A stretch of 64,000 nt of DNA, taken from Symbiodinium natans. Taxonomy: Eukaryota > Sar > Dinophyceae > Suessiales > Symbiodiniaceae. A model generated the notes under the pieces. It saw nothing but the letters and a program-made list of their open reading frames with translations. It ran no database searches and was not told the origin of the DNA. The DNA lies in assembly GCA_905221605.1 (NCBI GenBank), contig CAJNDS010001913.1, positions 212,501-276,500 of the forward strand. Reading direction: 5' to 3'. Made by a program: the position numbers and the translations under genes. Of the stretch, positions 21,379-31,369 are shown in pieces; the stretch's first letter is position 1, and each line of letters opens with the position of its first letter.

Positions 21379-21520
21379 TGTATCTTTTTTATATGTTTTG
21401 TTATCTTTTCGTATCTTTTCTATCTCTCTTGTATCTTTTTGTATCTTTTTGTATCTTTTTGTATCTTTTTGTATCTTTTTGTATCTTTTTGTATCTTTTT
21501 GTATCTTTTCGTATCTTTTT
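21379..21520. repeat. GTATCTTTTT decanucleotide array
   Basis: Nine near-perfect 10-base units at 21431-21520, preceded by about 50 bases of degenerate units. Located just inside the left end of the TIR element. Reading frames through it (YLFVSFCIF repeats) are artefacts. Confidence 0.9.
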
Positions 21521-22019
21521 TGCTGATTTTTATAACATATGTTTCTGTCATCTCATCAATAATAGATACACGCATGATATGCGCTTATACATGTGAGGCG
21601 TGAAAAAGAATCTCCACTTCAAGCGCAGACTGACTTCAACAGAGGTCAAGAAGCTGTACCCAACTAGGATTTCGGATTTAACATTTACGAGTTATATAGG
21701 GTTTAGGATTTAGGAGTTTAGGATTCGGATTTAGGCTTTAGGATTGCGGGTGCCCACGGAAGGGTCACCAGAACCATCTATTTCTGTGCAAGAAAATTGC
21801 ATTTTTAACATGGGTCTAAGCGTCCTCGGACAGCAGGTCCTCAGCAGCAGCACGTGCCAAGTCGTTTTAGGTTTAGGGTTTAGGGCTTAGGGCTCAGGCT
21901 TTCTTTTTATCATATATATATATATATATATCTTTGTATCTTCTTAAGTGATTTTCACTCTTTTTGTGTTTTTGTTACTCTTTTTCTTTTTTTATCTTTT
22001 CAAAGTTCACTTTCGTTAC

Positions 22020-22300
22020 ACTCTAAGGGCTCTAAGGCCTCTAAGGCCTCTAAGGTCTCCAAGGGCTCTCAGGGCTCCAAGGGCTTGAAGGGCTCTTAGG
22101 GCCCAAGGCCAGAAAGGACTCCAAGGCCTGCAGGGGCCCTAAGGGCTGTCAGGACTCTAAGTGCTCTGAAGACTCCAAGGCCTCTAAGGGCTCTGAAGGT
22201 TCTAAAGGCCTCTAAGGCCTCTAAGGTCTCTAAGGGCTCGAAGGGCTCTAAGGCCTCGAAGGGCTCCAAGAGGACTCTAAGGGCTCACTGTTTTTGGTTC
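22020..22300. repeat. Degenerate GGCTCTAAG 9-mer array, left block
   Basis: Imprecise tandem units of GGCTCTAAG, with variants such as GGCCTCTAAG and GGCTCCAAG, on the + strand. A similar block lies at 22556-22870; the two flank about 250 bases of unique sequence. Confidence 0.85.
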
Positions 22301-22555
22301 CTGGGAACACCTTTTTGTATGGATTCCGGATTCAAGATTTTACAAGATTCTACAAGATTGCTGGTGCTGCCTGGAGCTGGCAGGGCAGCGTTTTGCGGAG
22401 CTCTCCCTCAATCTAACTCTCTGGGGTCCGTGGCGGATCCAAGATTTTTCAAGATTTTACAAGATTGGGAAAACTGGGCTTACCTGGCTACCCGGACCCG
22501 GGAAAGTTTTTAGAGAAAAATGGCACTTTCCGCCCCATCCAGCTGCCAGCCCACA
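22301..22555. other. Unique core between the two 9-mer arrays
   Basis: Contains an internal duplication: the phrase around TTTTACAAGATT occurs at about 22325-22362 and again at about 22436-22468, each after GGATTC or GGATCC. No credible coding region. Confidence 0.5.
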
Positions 22556-22870
22556 GTGTCAAGCACTCTAAGCACTCTAAGGGCTCTAAGGGCTCTACGG
22601 GCTCTAAGACCTCTAAGGTCGCTAAGGGCTTTGAAGACTCCAAGGGCTTGAGGGCTCTTAGGGCTTTCAAAAGGCCTGCAAGGGCCCTAAGGGCTCTAAA
22701 GACTCCAAGCCCTTTAAAGGCTTTGAAGGCTCTAAAGGCCTCTAAAGCCTCTAATGGCTCGAAGGGCTCTAAGGCTTCGAAGGCCCCTAAGGCCTCGAAG
22801 GGCCCTAAGGGCTCCAAGGACTCTAAGGGCTCTAAGGCCTCTAGGGCTCGAAGCACTCGCAGGCCTATAA
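22556..22870. repeat. Degenerate GGCTCTAAG 9-mer array, right block
   Basis: Same degenerate 9-base unit as the left block. The frame is open through this array on both strands because the unit is a multiple of three, giving false Ser/Lys-rich and Leu/Glu-rich proteins. Confidence 0.85.
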
Positions 22871-23305
22871 GGGGGGCTTAAGGGTGCTCAGGCGGCCAAG
22901 GGGGCTTAAGGGTGCTGCTAATGGGCTTAAGGGAGCTTCTGGGGCCTTGAGGGGGCTTACGCGTTAGAGTTTCGGGTTTAGGGTGAAGCTTAGAAGCACT
23001 TATGATGGCGCTCCGGCCTGGTGGAGCGCGAGATTTCGGGTGGACGTTCTGACGACCGGGCCGTTTTTCAGGGATGCGCGTGGCCGCGCAAGGGTGCTTT
23101 TATTCAAAAGAACATTCTACGCGTAACGATCTTGGGGCAGGGGGGCCTGCCCCAAACCCCCGCCCTCTCCCTTGTCTGGCGCCAAGAAAAGAGGTGGCAA
23201 ACATGCAAAATAAGGAATAATGTGGTCACAAACTACATTTCTGATGCCCAATTCAGCAGGAAACAAGTGGTCTTGCTCACGCATTTTTTTGGCGGAATTA
23301 ACGCC

Positions 23306-23405
23306 TTTCGTATCTTTTCCTATCTTTTCGTATCTTTTCGTATCTTTTTCGTATCTTCTGTATCTTTTTCTAGCCTGTTATATCTTTTTCCTGTCCTTTT
23401 CCTAT
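23306..23405. repeat. GTATCTTTTC decanucleotide array, right
   Basis: Degenerate GTATCTTTTC units, related to the array at 21379-21520 and in the same orientation. Followed at 23555-23665 by degenerate TGTAAGTGG/TGCAACCAC words, also low complexity, and then by the right terminal inverted repeat. Confidence 0.8.
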
Positions 23406-24093
23406 CTACTTGTAACTACTTAAGCTATCACTTGATATCATGATCCTATCTTCCATTAAGATGATAGCGTCCGATAAAATCGAGGCATCGAGATGCCAAC
23501 TTATATAACTCGTTGCATCACGTGCTATCAGAGATACGGCTATATCTTTTTGCATGTGGTTGTAACTGGGTGTACAGTGTTGCAAACACATGCAGGTGGT
23601 TGTAAGTGGATGTAAGTGGCTGTAAGCATGCCTGCAAGTCGTTGCAACCACTTGCATGTGTTTGTATGGGTCGTATCTTTTCATAAGTAATGCGCGCCAC
23701 TGTGTAGGGTTTACGGATTAGGGTCTAGGGTCTAGGGTCTAGGGTACAAACCTGGGCCCTATACATAGCTACTATATGGGAACCCCCTTTCAGGCCCGAT
23801 TTGGACGCGCTCGTTGGTGTTAGTCGCCGAACCCTGCGGGGCGTTCGTGTCTTTTTGGAGTTTCGTCTGTGCTTGGAGTGCGAATGCTTAGCCGCAGACC
23901 CCTACTTCTCTTCAAATATAGGGTATATAGGGCTTTAGGGTTTTTAGGTTTCAGGGTTTTAGGGTAATTCTTCAGTTTGTTTTTCTCAAGTCACGCTACA
24001 GGCAGAGCTTAGGGCGTTGGAAGTTAGGTCTATAGTCCCGAATTCTCTAAGTGCGCTGAAATTTCACTCACCTTTGCGCCATTCTCCGTCCAG

Positions 24094-24106
24094 TCTTTCT
24101 CTGCAG
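24094..24106 (+). promoter_or_regulatory. Possible spliced-leader acceptor site of FNIP paralogue 3
   Basis: A pyrimidine-rich tract ending in CTGCAG lies 10 bases upstream of the ATG at 24117. Dinoflagellate mRNAs receive a trans-spliced leader at an AG acceptor, and this is the best-looking acceptor near the start. It is an inference from the tract alone. Confidence 0.3.
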
Positions 24107-24116
24107 AAGCGCCAGC

Positions 24117-26255
24117 ATGCGGCCGTTGACCATCCACTGTCTGGCCGGCTCGACTGTTGAGCTCCATGTGGACGATGCCGAAACCGGGCTGGATGTGCGG
24201 AGACGCGTCGCAGCCAGTGTTGGCCTTTCCGCAGCGTCCATCGTGCTGACTGCAGGTGACCGTGTCCTCGACCTGCACCAGCCAGCGCTGCAACCAGCTC
24301 AAAACCAGGAGCTCACATATGTGGTGCGGAAACTTGGCGCAGGATGTGCGGCACGCAGTATACAGCGCGCTTTGGCGAACACAGGATGGAATCAAGACAC
24401 GGATGCCATGGATGTCATTGTTGGCTTGACCTTCGACGGCACTTTCAACCAGAGCTTGGAAGGGGTACTGCTTCCCAGCGGCCTACAGACCTTGACTTTC
24501 GGCCATCATTTCAACCAGAGCTTGGAACGTGTGCAGCTTCCCAGCGGCCTACAGACCTTGACCTTCGGCGAGCGCTTCAACCAGAGCTTGGAATGGGTGC
24601 AGCTTCCCAGCGGCCTACAGACCTTGACTTTCAGCTATGATTTCAACCAGAGCTTGGAAGGGGTGCAGCTTCCCAGCGGCCTACAGACCTTGACCTTTGG
24701 CGGTGCTTTCAACCAGAGCTTGGCAGGGGTGCAGCTTCCCAGCGGCCTACAGACCTTAACCTTCGGTAGCTCTTTCAACCAGAGCTTGGAAGGGGTGCAG
24801 CTTCCTAGCGACCTACAGACCTTGACCTTCAGCGGTGCTTTCAACCAGAGCTTGGCAGGGCTGCAGCTTCCCAGCGGCCTACAGACCTTGAGCTTGGGCG
24901 TTTACTTCAACCAGAGCTTGGAAGGGGTGTTGTTTCCCAGCGGCCTTCAAACCTTGACCTTCGGCGAGCGCTTCTTAGGACGCTTCAACCAGAGCTTGGA
25001 AGGGGTGCAGCTTCCCAGCGGCCTCCAGACCTTGACCTTGGGCGAAAACTTCAACCACAGCTTGGAAGGAGTGCAGCTTCCTAGCGACCGTCAGACCTTG
25101 ATTCTCAGCTATGATTTCAACCAGAGCTTGGAAGGGGTGCAGCTTCCCAGCGGCCTACAGACCTTGACCTTCGGCGGTGCTTTCAACCAGAGCTTGGCAG
25201 GGGTGCAGCTTCCCAGCAGCCTACAGACCTTGACCATCGGCTTTATGTTCAACCAGAGCTTGGAAGGGGTGCAGTTTCCCAGCGGCCTACAGACCTTGAC
25301 CTTCGGCTTTATGTTCAACCAGAGCTTGGAAGGGGTGCAGCTTCCCAGCGGCCTGCAGACCTTGACCTTCGGCGAAAACTTCAACCGACGCTTGGAAGGG
25401 ATTCAGTTTCCCAGCGGCCTACAGACCTTGACCTTCGGCAAGTTGTTCAAGCAGAGCTTGGCAGGGGTGCAGCTTCCCAGTGGCCTCCAGATGTTGGCCT
25501 TCGGTGAACACTTCAATCAGAGCTTGCAAGGGGTGCAGCTTCCCAGCTGCCTACACACCTTGACCTTCGGCAAGTTGTTCAACGAGAGCTTGGCAGGGGT
25601 GCAGCTTCCCAGCGGCCTACTGACCTTGACCTTCGGCTTTATGTTCAACCAGAGCTTGGAAGGGGTGCAGCTTCCCAGCGGCCTACAGACCTTGACCTTC
25701 GGCGCAAACTTCAACCAGAGCTTGGCAGGTGTGCAGCTTCCCAGCTACCTACAGACCTTGACTTTCAGCTATGATTTCAACCAGAGCTTGGAAGGGGTGC
25801 AGCTTCCCAGAGGCCTACAGATCTTGACCTTCGGCGAAAACTTCAACCAGAGCTTGGAAGGAGTGCAGCTTCCTAGCGACCTACAGACCTTGACTTTCAG
25901 CTATGATTTCAACCAGAGCTTGGAAGGGGTGCAGCTTCCCAGACGCCTACAGACCTTGACCTTCGGCGGTGCTTTCAACCAGAGCTTGGCAGGGGTGCAG
26001 CTTCCCAGCAGCCTACAGACCTTGACCTTCGGAGATGGTTTCAACCAGAGCTTGGAAGGGGTGCAGCTTCCCAGCGGCCTACAGACCTTGACCTTCGGCT
26101 ATATGTTCAACCAGAGCTTGGCAGGGGTGCAGTTTCCCAGCGGCCTACAGACCTTGACCTTCGGCTATAAGTTCAACCAGAGCTTGGAAGGGGTGCAGAT
26201 TCCCAGCTCTGTACTGCATTTCAACTCGTTCATGTTTAAGGTAGACACCTGTTAA
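24117..26255 (+). CDS. Ubiquitin-like/FNIP-repeat protein, paralogue 3
   Basis: Intact frame of 712 codons ending in TAA. The N-terminal ubiquitin-like domain (residues 1-72) is clearly homologous to the two genes near the left end but more diverged (STVELHV, VAASVGLSAAS, LGAGCAARSIQ). Repeats start at residue 110, as in the other two, and run for 27 units of 22 residues; unit 8 is the 26-residue form ending ERFLGR. Many units alternate between SLEGVQ and SLAGVQ, and units ending TFSYD or TFGGA recur as a pair, which suggests two-unit blocks were amplified here. The C-terminal cap (IPSSVLHFNSFMFKVDTC) is unrelated to the cap of paralogues 1 and 2. The start is fixed by alignment with the paralogues. 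It lies 17 kb from paralogue 2, on the same strand. Likely a binding protein of unknown partner. Confidence 0.85.
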   Translation: MRPLTIHCLAGSTVELHVDDAETGLDVRRRVAASVGLSAASIVLTAGDRVLDLHQPALQPAQNQELTYVVRKLGAGCAARSIQRALANTGWNQDTDAMDVIVGLTFDGTFNQSLEGVLLPSGLQTLTFGHHFNQSLERVQLPSGLQTLTFGERFNQSLEWVQLPSGLQTLTFSYDFNQSLEGVQLPSGLQTLTFGGAFNQSLAGVQLPSGLQTLTFGSSFNQSLEGVQLPSDLQTLTFSGAFNQSLAGLQLPSGLQTLSLGVYFNQSLEGVLFPSGLQTLTFGERFLGRFNQSLEGVQLPSGLQTLTLGENFNHSLEGVQLPSDRQTLILSYDFNQSLEGVQLPSGLQTLTFGGAFNQSLAGVQLPSSLQTLTIGFMFNQSLEGVQFPSGLQTLTFGFMFNQSLEGVQLPSGLQTLTFGENFNRRLEGIQFPSGLQTLTFGKLFKQSLAGVQLPSGLQMLAFGEHFNQSLQGVQLPSCLHTLTFGKLFNESLAGVQLPSGLLTLTFGFMFNQSLEGVQLPSGLQTLTFGANFNQSLAGVQLPSYLQTLTFSYDFNQSLEGVQLPRGLQILTFGENFNQSLEGVQLPSDLQTLTFSYDFNQSLEGVQLPRRLQTLTFGGAFNQSLAGVQLPSSLQTLTFGDGFNQSLEGVQLPSGLQTLTFGYMFNQSLAGVQFPSGLQTLTFGYKFNQSLEGVQIPSSVLHFNSFMFKVDTC

Positions 26256-26719
26256 ACTATGAGGTCAGAAGTGGAAAAAGAGCTTGAGCTTGATAATCGT
26301 GCTTCCTTATGGCCCCTTTATGTTTGTAGTAGAACAAGCCCGCAAAACCCTGTTCTACTTATGAATATTGCCCAGCCGATCCCACATGTGACGGCTTTGC
26401 CCCTAGGAACGGCCTCCTTGTGAGGTCCCCGAGGCCCCAAACCCCAAACCCTAAACCCTAATCCCTAAATCCCAGACCCCAAACCCTAAACCCTCATCCC
26501 TAAACCCTAAACCCTAAACCCGAACCCCTAAACCCTAAACCCTAAACCCCAGACCCTAAACCCTATACTCCTAAACTCGCAATGCGACACGCATTCTCAG
26601 GTTCCCCTTGCACCACTTTCTTGTTTCTGCTGGCGGGGTTTGGGCTTCCTGAACCCTAAACCCTAAACCCCTAACCCTAAGCCCTCAACCCTAAGCCCCA
26701 AACCTTAAACCCTAAACCT

Positions 26720-27073
26720 TAAACCCTAAACCCTAAACCCTAAACCCTAAACCCTAAACCCTAAACCCTAAACCCTAAACCCTAAACCCTAAACCCTAAA
26801 CCCTAAACCCTAAACCCAAACCCAACAGTGTCCATTCAATTTGCCTGGAGGGTTTGGGTTTTAGGCTTCCGGGGATTCCTACTCGGGCGTCGGGTGTTCA
26901 GGGTTTTGAGATCAATCCCGATTATGGCCTCGGACCATAAAGAGCCCTAAGCCCTAAGCCCTAAGCCCTAAACCCTAAACCCTCAGCCCTAAGCCCTAAA
27001 CCCTAAACCCTAAACCCTAAACCCTAAACCCTAAACCCTAAACCCTAAACCCTAAACCCTAAACCCTAAACCC
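26720..27073 (-). repeat. Two CCCTAAA arrays around a 120-bp spacer
   Basis: Arrays at 26720-26817 and 26944-27073 around a spacer that contains GGGTTTGGGTTTTAGGCTTC and TCGGGCGTCGGGTG. The second array starts with CCCTAAG variants. Confidence 0.9.
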
Positions 27074-27165
27074 AAGCTGAACAAGTTCAACGGGTGTCAG
27101 GGCAAGCTTGCCCCCCCCCCCCCTCCGCCTGCAGTAGGCGACCTTAAGAACCCAAAATGTTTTTT

Positions 27166-27345
27166 GTAGGTTACTACCATAAGAGCACTTCTACAGGGTG
27201 GGGCCCCCTAGTTATAAGTAGAGTTATAAGGGCCCTAAGTTGGGTTATAAGGACCCTAAGTTAGGTTATAAGTCCCTTAACTACAGTTAGTATAGTAAGG
27301 GGGCCCCACCCTGTAGCACTCTTAGGCAGTCTACAAAAGAGAGTA
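27166..27345. mobile_element. Foldback family H, copy 2 (complete)
   Basis: CTACAGGGTGGGGCCCCCTA is inverted as GGGGGCCCCACCCTGTAG. The arms extend outward through TAAGAGCACT and GCACTCTTA to TGTAGGTTACT and AGTCTACA, giving a foldback of about 180 bp. Internal GGTTATAAG(G)ACCCTAAGTT words are tandem. Confidence 0.8.
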
Positions 27346-27740
27346 GGTTTTGGGGTTCTTGAGGTAATCCTGAACCCTAAACTCTACAGTCTGGCTGAGG
27401 GCTCGCGACCACCACGTGAGAGCCCGAAGCCGTCCGAGCGCTCAGCGACAGCCCAGGTAAAGCATGGTAAAGCTGAGGCTGCTGAACGTTTTGTCAACCC
27501 TAAGCCAGGTCCACGCACACTCCGACGTGGCGCCTCAGTCCTTCACGCCTTGGCAGTGCCCTGGGAGCTCAGCCCAAAATTCCCCCTGACCACATGAGAG
27601 GATCCTCCTGTCCGAACCCTGAACCCTGAACCCTGAAGCTTAAACGTAAAGCCTAATACGTATAGAAGGGCTTAGGGCATGACAGCCGAAGTTACCCAAG
27701 ACCGAAAGGCTAAACAGTCGTAAGTAGGGTTTAACAACCT

Positions 27741-27840
27741 AAGGGTCCATGTACCCACGTAGCAATAGTGCATACCTGGGCCTTAAAGCTACCAATTATG
27801 TACATGGCCCAAGTATATACGATGTAGCCTTTCGGCGCTA
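27741..27840. mobile_element. Foldback family E, copy 1
   Basis: Contains AAGGGTCCATGTACCCACGT and TGCATACCTGGGCCTTAAAG, then CTACCAATTATG. Family members are at 31370-31464, 33902-33984 and 55355-55544, and fragments near 23745, 17010 and 58845. Confidence 0.6.
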
Positions 27841-28373
27841 AGTACCATTGATTTGCCCGAAAATCTCCGAACCTCGTAACCCCGACCCAGACCCGAAACC
27901 CCCTAAATGTGAACCCCCCAACCCCCAACCCCAAACCCTAAACCCCCCCCCCCCCCCCCCCTTTAGGGTTTAGGGTGTAGGGTTTAGGGTGCCCCACCCC
28001 CCGATAAATCCTAGACCAAGCCGCTCTGAAGTATCAGATCAGGGTTCCGAGGGTCGACATGTACTCGTATCTGGAGTACCCGCCCAGTTACTTCAAGATT
28101 CGACCCCCGAAGCCCTATAGGAATCTACAAACCGTACAAACCCGCAAACCCTAAAAACCCTACAAACCCTATAAACCCCTAAAATTTGAGCCCCTATAAA
28201 CCCCTAAAATAAGCCCCGAGCCAAGTAAGCACCCCGGAAGCGGAGGTATGTCTGGAAGTCCCGCGTGCCGCTCATTGCGGTGGCTTGGTAGCCACCCTCC
28301 AGCCCTGCACCGCAATGGGTTTAGGGTTTAGGGTTTGGGGTTTAGGGTTTAGGGTTTCGGGAAGACCGCAATT

Positions 28374-28482
28374 TCTTGGTAGCCCAGTGGTACCCTTCTG
28401 GACTCTTTTTGTTGGTTTAAGGTTCCGATATAAAGTAACCAACCCCAAAAGGGGTGCCCGTATCATGATCTGGTTTTGGGGT
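28374..28482. mobile_element. Element family F, copy 1
   Basis: Contains TTGGTAGCCCAGTGGTACCC and AACCAACCCCAAAAGGGGTG, then CCC. Other copies at 33286-33400 (complete, ends GCTGGGCTACCAAG), 40202-40312 and 45150-45230. Confidence 0.6.
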
Positions 28483-29118
28483 ATTGCGTGTAGGGTCACT
28501 CAAACCCTACATCCCATATGGTCAGTTCTCTAGCCCAAGAGCACCCTGGTCACCCTAAAGCTACATTCTCGAAATTGTGAAATGCAAGACCTAAACCCTG
28601 AGAAGGCCAAATACTGAACCCTCTCTCCCTAAGGCGCAAACCCCCTACCCCCTACTCACGTACTCTGAAGCCCTTGCGCACCCTGACGCCTTCAACCCTT
28701 TTTCCCACGCACCAAAACCCTGAACCCTAGCCCGAAACCCTAAACCCTATAAACCCTATACCCTATACCGGAACCCTAAACCCTAAACCCAAACCCAACA
28801 AGTTCGAAACCCTAAATCCCCTAAACCCTAAACCTCCAAGCTCTCGGCCGAGGCAGCTCTCGATCCAAAACCCAAAAGCCCGAACCCCCCCCCCCCCCCC
28901 CCCCCTTTCCCGCCAAGCCAAAAAGAGCTGAGAATAACCCCCAGCCCCTAAGCCTGAAACCCTAGCCCTAAACCCTAAACCCCACACCCCAAACCCTAAA
29001 CAATAAACCCTAAACCTCAAACCCTAAACCCTAAACCTTAAACCCTAAACCCTAAACCCTAAACCCTAAACCCTAAACCCTAGCAGTCCTAAACTCTCAA
29101 CAGCAAAAGCCTCCCTAG

Positions 29119-29220
29119 GTGCCCGTCCTGGCGGGCTTGAGGCAGCTGCCCCCCCGCCCTGTCGCCGAAGACACGCTGCCTCCGGGCAAAACATTGCTCC
29201 GCCCCGAACCCCCCCCCAAA
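29119..29220 (+). CDS. Candidate exon
   Basis: CTCCCTAG on the left. Frame VPVLAGLRQLPPRPVAEDTL, then PPGKTLLRPEP, then a C run and an A run. The right border is uncertain. Confidence 0.35.
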
Positions 29221-29673
29221 AAAAAAAAAAAAACAGAGTGTATTTGGGTTTGGGGTTTGGGGTTTGGGGTTTAGGGTTTAGGGTTTAGGGTTCAGGTAGT
29301 ACCCGTGCGTTTGGGGACCCCTTTAAAAGATTTCTAGGGTAATGTATGGGTTCTTGGGAGTTTATTCAGGGGTACGCCCTTAGGGTTACGAGTCTTAATC
29401 GCTTGAGGTTTAGGGCTTAGGGGTTTGGAGTTTCAAGGGCTGAGATGTTTAGCCTATCGCTCTAGGGAATATCGGACGGTTCAGGCTTTCCTTGCCAAGG
29501 TTAAAAGTGTTGAAAGGGCTGTTCTAGGTCCTATTTGGGCGCTTTAGGGGTACTTCAAACTATCACAGAGTCAACTTGTTGGGGCTTCCATTTTTGCTAA
29601 ACCCTAAACCCTAAACCCTAAACCCTAAACCCTAAAGTCCCTAAACCACTGGCCCTGTCCTCTCGACTCCAAC

Positions 29674-29777
29674 GGAGGCCAGGCCTCCATCAACGGCTAA
29701 TGGTTAATGGAATCCCCCTCATGGTGCAGGATATGTCTGCCAGCATTCCGGTCCTTCTTGGCCAATGGCTGGATTAA
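29674..29777 (+). CDS. Candidate terminal exon
   Basis: Frame PGLHQRLMVNGIPLMVQDMS, then ASIPVLLGQWLD and TAA at 29775-29777. CCCTAAA lies on both sides. Confidence 0.3.
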
Positions 29778-30480
29778 ACCCTAAACCCTAAACCCTAAAC
29801 CCTAAACCCTAAACCCTAAAGCCTAAAGCCTAAAGCCTAAACCCTAAACCCTAAACCCTAAACCCTAAACCCTAAACCCTAAACCCTAAACCGAAGCCAC
29901 CAGTGGGACCCCATGGACCACCCTGACCCCGGTTGAGAGAAAGCAGACCACCAAAAATCCTGAACCCTAAACGGCCCTAACACCCTAAACCCGAAACCCT
30001 AATTTTCATTTTAAACCCTCCACCAGCTTCGAGGTCTGTAGTAGTTTTACTTGAGGGTTGTGGGTTTTGGGTTTAGGGTTTTTTGGGATTTCATGTGTTT
30101 GGGGGTTTTTAGGGACTTTAGGGATGGTAGGGACTCCAGGGGCTTTAGAGATTTTGGTGATTTTGGGGGTTTTTTCGGGGTTATGGGGTTCTATGGTACA
30201 AGGCACTCTGTTTCGAAGCCCTCAGGTTGCACCCTTGGGTTTAGGGACACTTTTGCTAGAAGAGCCCAGATAAGGGGAATCCAGGGTTTAGGGTTTAGGG
30301 TTTAGGGTTTAGGGTTTGGGGTTCAGGGTTTAGGGTTTAGGGGGCCCAAGCCCTCAAACCCGCCATATTAGGAGTATGATAAAGGAAGCCGAGAACGGGG
30401 CACAACCTTACGAGGCGCGAGTTTGGGGGCGCTTGAAGGCTTTCGTGCCTTTTAAGGGTTGAGGGTCTCCTTTTTCGGCT

Positions 30481-30608
30481 AGGGTTTAGGGTTTAGGGTT
30501 TAGGGTTTAGGGTTTAGGGTTTAGGGTTTAGGGTTTAGGGTTTAGGGTTTAGGGTTTAGGGTTTAGGGTTTAGGGTTTAGGGTTTAGGGTTTAGGGTTTA
30601 GGGTTTAG
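30481..30608 (+). repeat. Long perfect TTTAGGG array
   Basis: About 18 perfect units, among the longest uninterrupted tracts in the window. Ends in TTTAG directly at the candidate exon at 30609. Confidence 0.95.
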
Positions 30609-30727
30609 AAGAGCTTAGAGGGACAAGACACGGAAGCAGAGCCTGCCCCCCTAGGTCCAGCATCCTCTTAGAGGTGGCGCTGCTCTGCGGTCTGGCAGTT
30701 GGGTCAGGCGAACGCCACCAGGGGGAG
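30609..30727 (+). CDS. Candidate exon
   Basis: Open from the end of the TTTAGGG array to the next one. Contains SSILLEVALLCGLAVGSGER, then HQGE, ending GAG/GGTTTAGGG. A second frame is open over half of it. Confidence 0.3.
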
Positions 30728-31079
30728 GGTTTAGGGTTTAGGGTTTAGGGTTTAGGGGTTTAGGGTTTAGGGTTTAGGGGTTTAGGGTTTAGGGGTTTAG
30801 GGTTTGGGGTTGGGGCTTGGGGTTTAGGGTTTAGGGTTTAGGGTTTGGGGCTTAGGGTTTAGGGTTTAGGGTTTAGAAGGTTCGGGATTTGAAAGTAGGT
30901 GTGGGTTTATGGGGTAGGGTACCTTTGAGTGTTTGCAGGGTCTAGGATTTAGGGCTTGGGGTTTCCACCCTCGTTGAACGATTGACTCATCCGCGGATAC
31001 GGGAGAAGCATTCCACCCAAAGGGCCCGTCTGTTACTTGGAGGGTTTAGGGTTTAGGGTTTAGGATTTAGGGTTTAGGG

Positions 31080-31205
31080 CTACTTGGGAATCATGGGTAC
31101 TTCGGAACCCAATTATAACTGTACTTACAACCTAATTATCACCCTAATTAGGGTACTTAAGGGGCTTAGAATGTGTGTTATATCTACACCTTTCCCTGAA
31201 ACCCG
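31080..31205. mobile_element. Foldback family C, copy 4, right end lost
   Basis: Begins CTACTTGGGAATCATGGGTA and contains AATTATAACTGTACTTACAA and GGTACTTAAGGGGCTTAGAA. The right arm is missing. Confidence 0.55.
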
Positions 31206-31369
31206 ATACCCCTAGCATTTCCTTAAGCCCCAGGCCCCAACCCCCTAAGCCCTAATCCCTAACCCTAAGAGCAGAATCCTAAACCCCAAGCCCTAAACCC
31301 TAACCCCCAAACCGGGGTTTGGGGTTTAGGGTTTAGGGTTTAGGCCCCAATCCTCAACCCTCAACCCCT

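Larger units (their letters stand above)
21235..23704. mobile_element. 2.47-kb TIR element inserted in a telomere repeat, TA target duplication
   Basis: The left end CACAGTGGCACTCGTTACTT and the right end AAGTAATGCGCGCCACTGTG are inverted repeats matching at 17 of 20 positions. The element is bounded by TA on both sides (21233-21234 and 23705-23706). The outer flanks read GGGGTTTA and TAGGGTTTA, so removing the element restores a continuous TTTAGGG tract. A TA duplication with a CACAGTGG terminus is reminiscent of Tc1/mariner-type elements, but no transposase is visible. The interior is decanucleotide GTATCTTTTT arrays, degenerate GGCTCTAAG arrays and about 1 kb of unique sequence. Probably non-autonomous. 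Confidence 0.7.
26256..29118. other. Mosaic downstream of FNIP paralogue 3
   Basis: CCCTAAA arrays, family H copy 2, family E copy 1, family F copy 1, C runs and degenerate CCCTATA/CCCTAAA mixtures at 28130-28220 and 28730-29090. No supported gene. Confidence 0.5.

Noticed and set aside
22465-22881. Ser/Lys-rich frame and its minus-strand Leu/Glu-rich partner
   Set aside because: Both come from the 9-base GGCTCTAAG array, which is a multiple of three.
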